Shown here piece by piece: positions 34,457-43,207 of a DNA stretch of 64,000 nt. This DNA comes from Chryseobacterium sp. (GTDB lineage Bacteria; Bacteroidota; Bacteroidia; Flavobacteriales; Weeksellaceae). The DNA lies in the NCBI RefSeq assembly GCF_008831505.1, contig NZ_CP044507.1, forward strand, positions 1,860,001-1,924,000, in the 5' to 3' direction. The notes below the pieces were generated by a model. That model was not told the DNA's origin. It did no database searches and saw nothing but the letters and a program-made list of their open reading frames with translations. How positions within the stretch are numbered: position 1 is the stretch's first letter; the number at the start of each line of letters is the position of its first letter. Made by a program: the position numbers and the translations under genes.

Positions 34457-34914
34457 TTAGTTTCCGGTCTCTAATTTTCGTATGTATTTAAGTTCGGCGA
34501 CCTTTGCCGCCCATTCGCGATCGTTTAACAGGTTCGGGTCTGGTATATGGAAATAATAGGTAAGCTGCGCGTTCTGGACACGAAGCCAGTCCCTATCTGG
34601 ATCCACTTCTGCCTGTTCTACAAAAAAACCAGTTCAGCTTCCTGTATGTTGATCAGTTTGGTAAGCTGTCCGGATACAGACATAAAGAGCCCTGTATCGG
34701 TTTTAATTTCTTCGTCTCCGCCTAACCAACACTGATCTAAAATGATTTCATTAAAAGCCATCGGATCTTTTGCGCCGGCTTGTGAAGCGTAGCTGATGGT
34801 CTGGCGCGTAGGTTTTTTTACGTATCCTATTTTGTCAGCAACTTTAAGTGCAGCAACAGATCCGTGCTCAGCTTTCCAGGCGTCGATTTGTTCTTGAGTA
34901 ATTTTTTTTGACAT
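34457..34914 (-). CDS. Tail assembly chaperone GT (product of -1 frameshift)
   Basis: The frame-0 chaperone (stop at 34618-34620) is extended by a -1 shift into a second open frame ending at TAA 34457-34459. The slippery heptamer TTTTTTG lies just before the frame-0 TAG, within seven T between CTGG and GTAG on the minus strand. The extension, 54 residues, begins VEQAEVDPDRDWLRVQNAQL and ends IRKLETGN. Its frame is open up to the tape measure gene, the standard arrangement for the G/GT chaperones that bind the tape measure protein. No clear downstream stem-loop was seen close to the slip site. Confidence 0.75.
34618..34914 (-). CDS. Tail assembly chaperone G (frame 0)
   Basis: A 98-residue protein. 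It reads helical with the phrase YVKKPTRQTISYASQAGAKDPMAFNEIILDQCWLGGDEEI, seen in small proteins preceding the tape measure gene in Bacteroidota phages. The last codons ELVFL lie on the slippery T-run; most ribosomes stop here. Ratio to the GT form should be high. A strong terminator lies between it and the tube gene, so its transcription is a read-through product. Confidence 0.7.
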   Translation of the reverse strand: MSKKITQEQIDAWKAEHGSVAALKVADKIGYVKKPTRQTISYASQAGAKDPMAFNEIILDQCWLGGDEEIKTDTGLFMSVSGQLTKLINIQEAELVFL

Positions 34915-34927
34915 TGTTGTGAGTGTT

Positions 34928-34958
34928 AAAAAAAAACAGGCGGCTGTTCACCGCCTGT
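34928..34958 (-). terminator. Intrinsic terminator inside the late operon, after the tube gene
   Basis: ACAGGCGG (34936-34943) and CCGCCTGT (34951-34958) form an 8-bp GC-rich stem; leftward RNA ends in nine T. It probably limits expression of chaperones, tape measure and baseplate relative to capsid, sheath and tube. Confidence 0.85.
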
Positions 34959-34967
34959 CAGGTATTG

Positions 34968-35384
34968 TTAAATTTGGTTTCGTATGTTCAGTGCAATGAA
35001 GGGAATCGTTACTTCAGCGAACTTATCGCCCTGGTTAAATTCCTTTGCCGCTTCTGTGAACCGTAGCGATTCAATTCGGTCGGTAATCATTGCGTCCCCG
35101 TTTGCAGGGTTTCCGTAGCAGCAAAGTGCATCCAGCGATAGGCTGAGAACAGAACCTTTTCCGGCTTTTACCAATGCTTCGTACTCAGACTGCAGCATTT
35201 TAATTTCGCCTTCGTAGGCCATGTTTCCGGATTGAATAGCCACTGGGTTTCGGCCTTTCGCATAGATTGCTTCGCGTTCGATCTTTTCAGAGTATTTCAA
35301 CCCCCGGAACCGGGTTAGGTCTCTACCACCGAGAATCAGGGTAAGATCTGCCCATTCGTATTCTCTGTCGTTTATTTGTGCCAT
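34968..35384 (-). CDS. Tail tube protein
   Basis: A 138-residue protein following the sheath gene after 9 nt. The pattern INDREYEWADLTLILGGRDLTRFRGLKYSEKIEREAIYAKG resembles Bacteroidota phage tail tube proteins. Order sheath then tube and the strong terminator just after support a highly expressed structural protein. It forms the inner tube around which the sheath contracts. Confidence 0.75.
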   Translation of the reverse strand: MAQINDREYEWADLTLILGGRDLTRFRGLKYSEKIEREAIYAKGRNPVAIQSGNMAYEGEIKMLQSEYEALVKAGKGSVLSLSLDALCCYGNPANGDAMITDRIESLRFTEAAKEFNQGDKFAEVTIPFIALNIRNQI

Positions 35385-35393
35385 ATTTCAGAA

Positions 35394-36596
35394 TTAAGAA
35401 TTAAGTTCAAAACCCAGCAGCACATCAATCCAGCGGTTGTATCCGAAAGGACGGATCCTAACTACAACATCCAGTCTGGAACTGGTAACGATGTTCTGCG
35501 TTGGATTTACAAAACACTTTACACCTGTGTCATTAGGATCGTTTACATCTCTACTGAGGTCATCACCCATATTGGTTGAGATCTTACGTTCAACCGCAGA
35601 TTCAACAGTTTTAGCATAAGTGGCCATAATGCTTCCGTCATTGTTTGCCGGAACTTCATCCAGTAAGAAATCAAGCAGGGCATCATAAGAAAAGCGGAAA
35701 GCTTCATTAATGATTCTGCGTCTGCTCAGGTAGTGATAATCATCATCCGGATCACACGCCAGGGGATCATCCATTACGAAATATCCGGCGCGGCTCTGGT
35801 GGGTTGTGAAGGTGATGAAACCTTTATCATACAATGCTTCACAGTCGTAATTTTCAACCGGTGTATCGTTGATGAAAAGTTGCGGTGCGGCCAAAGCTCC
35901 GTTAATAACCTTTCCTGCATTTACTTTGGCAGGATAAGCTGCAAGACGTCCGGCCAGTACACCTACCGCAGCCCCTTTGCTCATGGTCAATCCTGATGCA
36001 GTCTCAGTATCACCGATAAGAATACCCACTGCACTGTGATTAAGGGTACTTAGATCCGTAAGTTCGGTTTTTACGCCACTGAAGGCATAACCTTCCAGGA
36101 TCGTGAAATAGGGAGCATACTTACGTGCGGTATAGTCTTCAAACAATGTCTGAGCTTTTCCGGCTGCAAGCAAAACATCTGCATCCATTCCGGCAGTGAT
36201 TACAGGCGCGGCGGTTGCATCGTTTACGGTGAATAACCCGCGGATCTTTCCGTTCGCTGCATTAAGAAGGTTTTCAACTGGTGCAATACCTGCAACCGGT
36301 GTAAACCAATCGGAAACTTTGGCTGTTTTCGGCATTCCGTATATCCACAGTTCAGTACCGGATCCGGCTTCATCATAAAACTCAGCCAGCGCTTTGTACA
36401 GCCGGTGGTTATCAATGCTGTCTACCAGTTTGAGATCAGCAACATCTTTCATGCTTTTAACCTGGTATGCTGTTTCAAGCTGAAAACCGCCTACCACAGA
36501 CACAGCAGATGCCACAAGACCGAAACAACCCGTATCCAATGGCGTCACCGCTCCGATGACGCCATTAGTAAATGAGATAGATATTTGGGGTTTCAT
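35394..36596 (-). CDS. Contractile tail sheath protein (DUF2586)
   Basis: A 400-residue protein. The N-terminus GAVTPLDTGCFGLVASAVSVVGGFQLETAYQVKSMKD and the later YHYLSRRRIINEAFRFSYDALLDFLLDEVPANNDG match DUF2586 sheath proteins of Bacteroidota phages. Contractile tails inject through the spike and tube; the presence of a sheath assigns this prophage to the myovirus morphology, as Mu. It starts 1 nt within the stop of the preceding gene. Confidence 0.8.
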   Translation of the reverse strand: MKPQISISFTNGVIGAVTPLDTGCFGLVASAVSVVGGFQLETAYQVKSMKDVADLKLVDSIDNHRLYKALAEFYDEAGSGTELWIYGMPKTAKVSDWFTPVAGIAPVENLLNAANGKIRGLFTVNDATAAPVITAGMDADVLLAAGKAQTLFEDYTARKYAPYFTILEGYAFSGVKTELTDLSTLNHSAVGILIGDTETASGLTMSKGAAVGVLAGRLAAYPAKVNAGKVINGALAAPQLFINDTPVENYDCEALYDKGFITFTTHQSRAGYFVMDDPLACDPDDDYHYLSRRRIINEAFRFSYDALLDFLLDEVPANNDGSIMATYAKTVESAVERKISTNMGDDLSRDVNDPNDTGVKCFVNPTQNIVTSSRLDVVVRIRPFGYNRWIDVLLGFELNS

Positions 36597-36958
36597 TAGG
36601 CTTCAGTATTTGTGTTTGCACCTGCACCGCCTTCCTGTCCCGGATCTACATTATCTTCCAATTCTGCAATTCGCTTTTCCAGCGCGGCAACAACCGTTTT
36701 GCGCGGTTCGTCACTGACTTCAGCCTCCAGGTACTCCTGTGCAGTCTGAAGATCCATTGTGGGTATTTTAGCAGTAATTTCTTTTGCTGATTCCCTTTGA
36801 ACTTCCAAGGACTGATCGCGAAACACTGTGGTAACGCGAGTATCTTTGAGCGTACGCCCGTGGTTTTTGGCCAGGTCTTCTTTATAGAACTTTTGTCCGT
36901 CGGACGTCTCAAAGTATTCCTGCAGTTCGGGATTATCTTTAAAAATGTCTTTACTCAT
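36596..36958 (-). CDS. Small phage structural-region protein (120 aa)
   Basis: A 120-residue acidic helical protein (DNPELQEYFETSDGQKFYKEDLAKNHG near the start, a Gly/Asn/Thr-rich tail). It lies between the capsid-linked membrane protein and the sheath. A head-closure or tail-joining role is possible from position, but no family is recognised. The start overlaps the end of the upstream ORF by 8 nt. Confidence 0.55.
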   Translation of the reverse strand: MSKDIFKDNPELQEYFETSDGQKFYKEDLAKNHGRTLKDTRVTTVFRDQSLEVQRESAKEITAKIPTMDLQTAQEYLEAEVSDEPRKTVVAALEKRIAELEDNVDPGQEGGAGANTNTEA

Positions 36959-37292
36959 GAGTAAGTATTTTTCCGTTTAATTGTTTGTATTTCTTCAGCT
37001 CCTCAATAAGAGCTCTGTTCTCATCTGCCAACTGGTTAAACCTAATTTCCAATGAATTCAGATCCGTTATGGCCTGTTTGTACAGTTGATTCATTGTGTT
37101 AGCTTCATCAGTTGCAGCCCTCCATCTGTTGGCAATATCTTCAAGCTGTTCCCGGTAGAACTTTACGGCCTTTTCAACATTTTCAAGCTCAGAGCTCTGT
37201 ACGTCTGCGAGGTTTTTCCGTCTGGCCGCAAACCAGGAAGCCAATGAAGTGATGATGCCTACTAAAGCCGTAATTACTACCTCTATATTCAC
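36951..37292 (-). CDS. Small membrane-anchored coiled-coil phage protein (holin candidate)
   Basis: A 113-residue protein with one N-terminal hydrophobic segment (about residues 5-22: VVITALVGIITSLASWFAAR) followed by long alpha-helix with heptads (LENVEKAVKFYREQLEDIANRW). It lies directly after the capsid gene. An N-terminal anchor plus charged tail could suit a class III-like holin, but position in the head block makes a structural role also possible. I do not recognise a family. Confidence 0.5.
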   Translation of the reverse strand: MNIEVVITALVGIITSLASWFAARRKNLADVQSSELENVEKAVKFYREQLEDIANRWRAATDEANTMNQLYKQAITDLNSLEIRFNQLADENRALIEELKKYKQLNGKILTHE

Positions 37293-37301
37293 AACAATGA
37301 A

Positions 37302-38216
37302 TTAGATGATTGCGCCGATCATTTCATTTTTCGCAGGCATTGCGATGAAATAATGACGGTAGTTTAAAAGGTTGGTCTGCGTGGTTGGCGATGCGTCCGA
37401 CTTGCTGAAATACTGTTTTGTTAAGCCCGTTTTCTTTACCACGTTGTCTTTGTGGAATGCCACAGATGCAACAAGATCAGTAGTAGGCTCACCCACTGCA
37501 CCGAAAGCATTTTTAACACCGGCTGCCGAATATTTCGGGTTAGCTACATAGGAGAAAATCTCAAATCCTGCGATTTTCTTTGCTACTGTACCGCTGTTGA
37601 TGTCGGCCAAAAGATTACCAAATCGGTTTCTGTCAAGCAACAGAATGTTTTCGTGGTCAGTAGACAATACTAAACGCCTGCCTTCTACCGGAACTTCCTG
37701 CTTGTCGAATTTATCCTTCAGGGCAACAATTTTGTTAAAAAGAATGTCTGCCTTTTCGGTACCGGATTCAGTACCTGCGAAAGTCATTTTAATGACAGGC
37801 GTTTTGGCGGTATCTGCTGCCGGTGCCTGAGCGTGGATCGCTTTTCTGTACTTTGTACTGTTGATCTGCGTTACGTGCCCCTTTGTAGCGGAATCAATAC
37901 GCGGATACGATGCACCCATAATTTGGTCATCCGAAAGGGACGTGGCCTTGGTCTGGTATTTATCCAGTTTAATGATCACTTCAGTATCACTAAACTCCTG
38001 TACCTCGATTGGGTAAGTACTGTTATTCAAAAGGACTTCAGGCTGAAAAGTTTCAACCGGGATATGAATCAAATTGGCTTCGCCGGCTGTACCGGAACCC
38101 ATTTCGATGACGTCTGTATCAAGCTCTGCGATTCCGTCTAACCAAGGAGCCACGTTTTGGGTGGTCAATAGCTGAATTACGCGGGCGCTCCACATTTCTG
38201 GAAAATTTGCTGGCAT
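37302..38216 (-). CDS. Major capsid protein (Mu gpT-type)
   Basis: A 304-residue HK97-fold capsid protein. It begins without a propeptide motif (MPANFPEMWSARVIQLLTTQNVAPWLDG) and continues with the typical GTAGEANLIHIPVETFQPEVLLN and late VKKTGLTKQYFSKSDASPTTQTN. It follows the protease/scaffold gene, after an intrinsic terminator in the gap. Its size and order match the Mu T gene. Transcripts run on to the tail genes. Confidence 0.8.
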   Translation of the reverse strand: MPANFPEMWSARVIQLLTTQNVAPWLDGIAELDTDVIEMGSGTAGEANLIHIPVETFQPEVLLNNSTYPIEVQEFSDTEVIIKLDKYQTKATSLSDDQIMGASYPRIDSATKGHVTQINSTKYRKAIHAQAPAADTAKTPVIKMTFAGTESGTEKADILFNKIVALKDKFDKQEVPVEGRRLVLSTDHENILLLDRNRFGNLLADINSGTVAKKIAGFEIFSYVANPKYSAAGVKNAFGAVGEPTTDLVASVAFHKDNVVKKTGLTKQYFSKSDASPTTQTNLLNYRHYFIAMPAKNEMIGAII

Positions 38217-38248
38217 TATTTTGTGGTTTTAATGGTTATTAGTTTTGT

Positions 38249-38283
38249 AAAAAACCAGCCTCCTTCAGAATAAAGAAGGCTGG
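38249..38283 (-). terminator. Intrinsic terminator between protease and capsid genes
   Basis: CCAGCC/GGCTGG plus CTTC/GAAG stem (minus strand ends with TTTTTT). Partial termination or processing between scaffold/protease and capsid is suggested. Confidence 0.7.
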
Positions 38284-38308
38284 AAAAAAGTAAAAATGAA
38301 AGAAAGAA

Positions 38309-39259
38309 TTATGAAAAGAGTGCTTTGTAAGCGTCTGGGTTTGCGTTCTTGAATTCCAACTGAGCATGCAGGTTGAGCTTTTCAAAATCATCCATTGTTT
38401 TCACATCAGATGACTGTACTGCGGCAACCTGAGCGCCTAATTTGTTCTTTGCCGGCATATCGGTTACAGTGGATTTGTACAGATCCGGGAATTCAGCGTG
38501 AAGCTTGATGTAATCCGCTTCTTTAGTAGCATCAATTTTACCGGCAGCGATATCGGCTTTAACCGTATCCGCGGAAAGTTTCGCTTTCTTATCGTTTTCC
38601 AGATCCTGAAAGCCTTTAATTTTCACGTTGGCTGCATCCAGTTCCGATTTCAGATTGATGATTTTTTGGTTTACCAAAGCTTCATCATGTTCAAGGGTGT
38701 TATCCGGCAAACCTAAGGCGGCCACTGCGGATAGATTAAGGGTGATTTTTTTCATGGAGTTATTGAGATTAAATTTTGACAGATCAGAGGCCATTAACAG
38801 AATTTCACTTACGTCCTGTGCATGCAATTCCTTTTTACTGTCTTCTGTAGCAGCATAAAGTTTAATTGCGTTGGCGTTGTTCGGAATTGGTACTATGGAA
38901 GCTTCGAGAACTTCAGATTTTACCAGGTCATAAGTGTCATCCGGCGCAATTACAAAATTGCTCATGGAATAAGGGTTAAGACCTAAACTGGATCCCTTGA
39001 TGAACCCTTGAGCGACTTTGCGTCCTATTTCCTTTGCATTCGGATCCGCATCATCAAACACAGCTTCAGCAGTAAGCAGATGGCCTTCAATCTGTATATT
39101 TTCCCAACGTCCAATTACAGACAGGTTGCTGTTGGAATGATTGTCCAGGATAACAGGATTCGCCCGGAAGCGTTCCAGGTCAAGGCCCGAATTGGAAACC
39201 CGGAAGCCAAACTGGTTTATTTTTGTTTCATCGTTAAGCGTGAACTTGTGTCTTGACAT
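38309..39259 (-). CDS. Head maturation protease with C-terminal scaffold (Mu gpI/Z type)
   Basis: A 316-residue protein. Residues 20-135 have the HK97-type serine protease pattern: His41 in ILDNHSNSN, the catalytic Ser in GFIKGSSLGLNP (about 90) and the acidic/NNA strand VLEASIVPIPNNANA near 118-131. The remaining residues are helical with coiled-coil character. An internal ATG at 38755 opens MKKITLNLSAVAALGL and could make a separate scaffold, as Z in Mu, though no strong ribosome-binding sequence is visible. It is the first gene of the leftward late unit. Confidence 0.75.
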   Translation of the reverse strand: MSRHKFTLNDETKINQFGFRVSNSGLDLERFRANPVILDNHSNSNLSVIGRWENIQIEGHLLTAEAVFDDADPNAKEIGRKVAQGFIKGSSLGLNPYSMSNFVIAPDDTYDLVKSEVLEASIVPIPNNANAIKLYAATEDSKKELHAQDVSEILLMASDLSKFNLNNSMKKITLNLSAVAALGLPDNTLEHDEALVNQKIINLKSELDAANVKIKGFQDLENDKKAKLSADTVKADIAAGKIDATKEADYIKLHAEFPDLYKSTVTDMPAKNKLGAQVAAVQSSDVKTMDDFEKLNLHAQLEFKNANPDAYKALFS

Positions 39260-39282
39260 CTTTTTCTGTCCGTTTTAGGGTA

Positions 39283-39413
39283 CAAACATCCGCCGCTTAA
39301 ATGTGTTTTGAAAATTGTTGTACAGTTTCTGTACACAGTTGTAAAGCAGCTGTACAACAGTGCCCAGAAACTGTACACATTCTTTCTATCTGACGGCCAT
39401 AATGGCAATTTTG
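39283..39413. promoter_or_regulatory. Divergent late promoters with a phased array of four TGTACA palindromes
   Basis: TGTACA occurs at 39319, 39330, 39351 and 39372, spaced 11, 21 and 21 bp, hence on one face of the helix. A -7-like box GATGTTTG (minus, 39283-39290) and CAATTTTG (plus, 39406-39413) lie symmetrically: the centre of each is exactly 35.0 bp from the centre of its nearest TGTACA. Both differ from TAnnTTTG in the first bases, and neither has a good -33 TTG, which fits activator-dependent promoters for the two late units (Mor- or C-like control). Confidence 0.7.
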
Positions 39414-39433
39414 TCCCTGAAACTAACTTAACC

Positions 39434-39967
39434 ATGGGACTCAAAAAGACCGAACAGAAGGAGTACGCCAAATTCCTTTATACCGAAAAGAACCTTACGC
39501 AAAAGGAGATTGCGGAAAAGGTAGGCGTTACCGAAAAAACGCTGAAAACCTGGATTGATGCTAATGACGGCGAATGGAAGAAATTAAAAAAGTCTTTAAT
39601 GACGACCAAGGCTCAGCAGATCACCATGCTTTACGATCAGCTTGCCAGGCTCAATGAGGAAATTGAAACCCGGCCGATTGTAACCAAGTCAATGACTGTT
39701 CCTGTAAAAGTTGACAAAGAAGGCAATCCACTTACTAAGGCACCTGCTTACGATCCGGTGGTTCTTTCCAATTATCCAACCTCCAAGGAAACGGATTCCA
39801 TTGCCAAAATCACCAATGCCATCCACAAGCTGGAAGGCGAAACCTCCATTGGTGAAACGGTACAGATTGCTATGACTTTCTGCGAGTACGTGCGGGATAT
39901 TGATTTTCCGTTATCCCAAACCATCAGTGAATACTTTGACATGTTCATCCGCCAAATGCTTAAATAA
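39434..39967 (+). CDS. Terminase small subunit
   Basis: A 177-residue protein when started at the ATG at 39434 (MGLKKTEQKEYAK); an in-frame upstream ATG at 39308 would run through the operator array. An N-terminal HTH (YTEKNLTQKEIAEKVGVTEKTLKTWI) recognises DNA, and the C-terminal part (EYFDMFIRQMLK) would contact the large subunit. It is the first gene of the rightward late unit, and its end overlaps the TerL start by 1 nt. Confidence 0.75.
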   Translation: MGLKKTEQKEYAKFLYTEKNLTQKEIAEKVGVTEKTLKTWIDANDGEWKKLKKSLMTTKAQQITMLYDQLARLNEEIETRPIVTKSMTVPVKVDKEGNPLTKAPAYDPVVLSNYPTSKETDSIAKITNAIHKLEGETSIGETVQIAMTFCEYVRDIDFPLSQTISEYFDMFIRQMLK

Positions 39968-41499
39968 TGGCAAAGCAGGCAGATAAACAATCTTTTCAGA
40001 AATGGGAAAGCTTCCGCAACAATATTGCGAAAAGCACACCCGTGGATATACACGAAAGTGAGGTCCAGAAAAAGAAAAGAATCGCAGCCCTGGAAGCGGA
40101 TCCTGAAAAATGGTTTGCGTGGTATTTCCCTTCTTACTACACCGCGGAACCTGCACCTTTTCACAAAAAAGCAACTAAGAGAATAGTAGATAATCCTGAA
40201 TGGCTTGAAGTGCGTTCCTGGTCCCGTGAGCTTGCAAAGTCAGCGCGCACCATGATGGAAGCGCTTTACCTTTCCTTCACTAAAAAGAAGAAAGTTTGGC
40301 TGATGATCAGTAACACTGAAGACAACGCCAAACGACTGCTTTTGCCATATAAAAACATCCTGGAATCAAACAACAGGATCATTAATGATTACGGGGTACA
40401 GAAAAATATTGGAAAGTGGGAAGATCATGAGTTTACCACGAAATCCGGATTTTCATTCCGCGCACTGGGTGCCGGCCAATCACCCAGAGGAACCAGGAAC
40501 GATGCTGCACGTCCGGACGCGATAATCATTGACGACTTTGATACCGACGAAAAATGCCGGAATAAAGACCGGGTGAAAGCAGACACCGACTGGATCCAGG
40601 AAGCGGTAATTCCCACGCGTTCGGTTTCGGTTCCGTTACTCGTGATCATTAACGGTAACATCATTCATAAGTACTGTACCATCACCATCATGGGTGAGCT
40701 CGCAGACTGTTGGGATATCGTGAATTTGACAGATAAAGCCGGAAAACCAACGTGGGCCAAAAATACGCCTGAGATGATCCGGGCGATGTTCTACAATTCC
40801 AAAGGCAAAAGGAAGATCTCCAAAAAAGCCGAACAGAAAGAGTATTACAACAACCCCGCTGCTGAAGGTGACACGTTCAAACAGATGGTTTACGGCAAAT
40901 GTCCGCCGCTGAAGAAATGCGAAAAAGTGGTGACTTACGTGGATCCTTCACCTTCCAACAACAAGGAGAAAAACAGTTCATCAAAAGCGGTTGTAATTGT
41001 TGGACTGTATGAGGGCAAATATTACATCTACAAAGTTTGGCTGGGCAAGGCAACAAACGCTGAAATGGTTAACTGGATCGGACAGGCGTACAATTATCTG
41101 GACAGGAACGGCATTGACGCGAAAAAGATGTTTATCGAAAATAACAGCCTTCAGGATCCGCATTATCAGCAAGTAGTAAAACCGCTTCTGGAAAAATACA
41201 GGAAGGAACATGGGATAAAACTTCCGGTTAGGGAGGACAAACGCAAAAAGGCCGACAAGTTCGAGCGACTGGAAAACATGGCCGACGACAATGAAGACGG
41301 AAACATCATTTTCAATGAAAAGGAAAAGGAAAATCCAATGATGGTACAGATGGAAGATGAATGGTTGGGAGTTTCCAAAGACTCCAAAGAAATGGACGGA
41401 CCGGATGCCGTGGAGGGCGGTAAAACTATGATTGACACCCGTGTGGTTAAAGATGATCTGGCGTACGCATCCGGACAGGTAGAAAGCCGCCGATATTAA
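39967..41499 (+). CDS. Terminase large subunit
   Basis: A 510-residue packaging ATPase/nuclease. The ATPase part has a Walker-A-like WSRELAKSART near residue 79 and Walker B ARPDAIIIDDFDTDE near 180. The nuclease part starts near 320 (VTYVDPSPSNN) and includes FIENNSLQD; the third acidic cluster is near 475-490 (DGPDAVEGGKTMIDT). As in Mu-like phages, headful packaging of inserted copies is expected. Followed by the DUF1320 gene after 16 nt. Confidence 0.85.
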   Translation: MAKQADKQSFQKWESFRNNIAKSTPVDIHESEVQKKKRIAALEADPEKWFAWYFPSYYTAEPAPFHKKATKRIVDNPEWLEVRSWSRELAKSARTMMEALYLSFTKKKKVWLMISNTEDNAKRLLLPYKNILESNNRIINDYGVQKNIGKWEDHEFTTKSGFSFRALGAGQSPRGTRNDAARPDAIIIDDFDTDEKCRNKDRVKADTDWIQEAVIPTRSVSVPLLVIINGNIIHKYCTITIMGELADCWDIVNLTDKAGKPTWAKNTPEMIRAMFYNSKGKRKISKKAEQKEYYNNPAAEGDTFKQMVYGKCPPLKKCEKVVTYVDPSPSNNKEKNSSSKAVVIVGLYEGKYYIYKVWLGKATNAEMVNWIGQAYNYLDRNGIDAKKMFIENNSLQDPHYQQVVKPLLEKYRKEHGIKLPVREDKRKKADKFERLENMADDNEDGNIIFNEKEKENPMMVQMEDEWLGVSKDSKEMDGPDAVEGGKTMIDTRVVKDDLAYASGQVESRRY

Positions 41500-41515
41500 C
41501 AAAATTCAAAAAACT

Positions 41516-41959
41516 ATGTTCCTAACAACTGCCGATTTAGGCACCACCATTTACAGTTACCAAATAGAACAGATCACAGAAGGTGATGAGAATATACCGC
41601 TTCAGGCAATGGCATCAGCTGAAGAGGAGGTAAGAAGCTATTTAACGGCTATAGAATGGAGCGACGGCCGGCCGCGGTTGGATGTACCCGCAATTCTGCG
41701 TGCTTCAGGGAATGACAGGAACGCCTTACTGGTACGCATGACGGCAACCATCGCTAAATTCTACATTATTGAGCTGTGCAACGCCGATATGATCTACGAA
41801 ACTGCCAAAGAAAGATATGACCGTGCTGTTACCTGGCTGCGCCAGTTGTCCAGGGGCGAAATAAAACTTTCAACACTTCCCGAAACTCCGGAAACGGATG
41901 ACACCACCGGAACTGAACCTTTCATCTACGGATCACGCGAAAAATTTAATCACGAATAA
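41516..41959 (+). CDS. DUF1320 protein (Mu gp36-type head-tail connector)
   Basis: A 147-residue protein. It starts FLTTADLGTTIYSYQIEQIT, with AEEEVRSYLTAIE and ERYDRAVTWLRQLSRGEIKLSTLP near the C-terminus, the DUF1320 pattern. Such proteins form the adaptor ring under the portal. In Mu it lies downstream of the capsid; here it sits between terminase and portal, so order differs from Mu. Confidence 0.75.
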   Translation: MFLTTADLGTTIYSYQIEQITEGDENIPLQAMASAEEEVRSYLTAIEWSDGRPRLDVPAILRASGNDRNALLVRMTATIAKFYIIELCNADMIYETAKERYDRAVTWLRQLSRGEIKLSTLPETPETDDTTGTEPFIYGSREKFNHE

Positions 41960-41965
41960 CACACT

Positions 41966-43207
41966 ATGGCCAGAAACCGAAATAACAGAAATCACAATAA
42001 CCGGAACCAGCTCGCTGCGAAAACTACGGCAAAAAGCACAGGTAACAAACTTTTTCCCCAACTGGTTGAAAAAACCGTTACTCAAACGCGGCAGGACATT
42101 GCGAAATGGAAGGCGGCACTAAATGGCTTTAATAATACAGACAGCCCTTCTGTTTATCTTTTATATAATCTTTACGACAGTATACTGGATGATGCGCTGC
42201 TGACCTCTCAGATTGAAAACAGAATTCAGGACACTTTAGGTTCATCTTTCAACCTGAGCAAAAAGGGCGGTGACATTGATGAAGAACTTACCACCACGTT
42301 TCAGAACTCAGAGCTTTTCAATGATCTTATTACACATATAATCAATTCCAGGTTCTACGGACATTCTTTGGTTGAACTGGATTGGAAACAGGACGGCTTA
42401 AACGAACCACAGTTAAAAGCGGATCTGATTCCGCGCCAAAACGTTCTGAGCAAAAAGGGTGTGATGTTGTTTGACTATAACGAAGACAAAGGCATCAAAT
42501 ACCGTGAAGTTCCCGAATTTGGCACATGGGTTCTGGAATTCGGTAAACCTGGTGAAAAAGGGCTCTTAAACAAAGCGGTACCGCATACATTATTCAAAAG
42601 ATTTGCACAGTCGTGCTGGTCCGAGCTGTGCGAGATCTACGGCATTCCGCCGCGCGTGTATAAGACAGATGCATCCGACCCCGCCGCTGTTGCACGTGGT
42701 AAAAAGATGATGCAGGACATGGGTTCTGCTGCCTGGTTCATTATTGATACAGAAGAATCTTTTGAGTGGGCAAAAGGAGTGAATACCAACGGTGACGTGT
42801 ATGGCAATTTATTGAACTTCTGCGATAATCAAAATTCCCTTTTAATTTCGGGTGCCGTCGTAGGTCAGGACACAAAGCACGGATCCAACTCTAAAGAACA
42901 GGCATCGCAGAAACTTCTTTCTAAACTGGTTCTTGCCGATATGGCAATGGTTGAAATGTACATGAATACGAAGGTAATGCCGGCGCTTGCACGCATCGGC
43001 GTTGTTCCGGCAGATTATGTATTTCAGTGGGAAATTTCTGAGGATCTCGGTACACTGTGGGAAAGAACTGTTCAGGCTTTACAGCATTTTGATGTCGATC
43101 CGGAATGGGTGAAAGACAAATTCGGTATCCAGGTAACCGGCATAAAACAGAATCCTACACCGGTACCGGGAACCAATCTTAATGTAGCTGAAAGTTTTTT
43201 CGTTTAA
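41966..43207 (+). CDS. Portal protein (DUF935, Mu gp29-type), frame-0 product
   Basis: A 413-residue DNA-entry dodecamer protein. The DUF935 outline is clear: LYDSILDDALLTSQIENRIQDTLGSSF near residue 75, NSRFYGHSLVELDWK near 130, SCWSELCEIYGIPPRVYKTD near 220 and SISG-like NSLLISGAVVGQDTKHGSNSKEQ near 295. It ends with ESFFV at TAA 43205-43207. The Ser-Phe-Phe codons (AGT TTT TTC) form a slippery heptamer, and the next frame has no start codon (see the frameshift feature). Confidence 0.85.
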   Translation: MARNRNNRNHNNRNQLAAKTTAKSTGNKLFPQLVEKTVTQTRQDIAKWKAALNGFNNTDSPSVYLLYNLYDSILDDALLTSQIENRIQDTLGSSFNLSKKGGDIDEELTTTFQNSELFNDLITHIINSRFYGHSLVELDWKQDGLNEPQLKADLIPRQNVLSKKGVMLFDYNEDKGIKYREVPEFGTWVLEFGKPGEKGLLNKAVPHTLFKRFAQSCWSELCEIYGIPPRVYKTDASDPAAVARGKKMMQDMGSAAWFIIDTEESFEWAKGVNTNGDVYGNLLNFCDNQNSLLISGAVVGQDTKHGSNSKEQASQKLLSKLVLADMAMVEMYMNTKVMPALARIGVVPADYVFQWEISEDLGTLWERTVQALQHFDVDPEWVKDKFGIQVTGIKQNPTPVPGTNLNVAESFFV

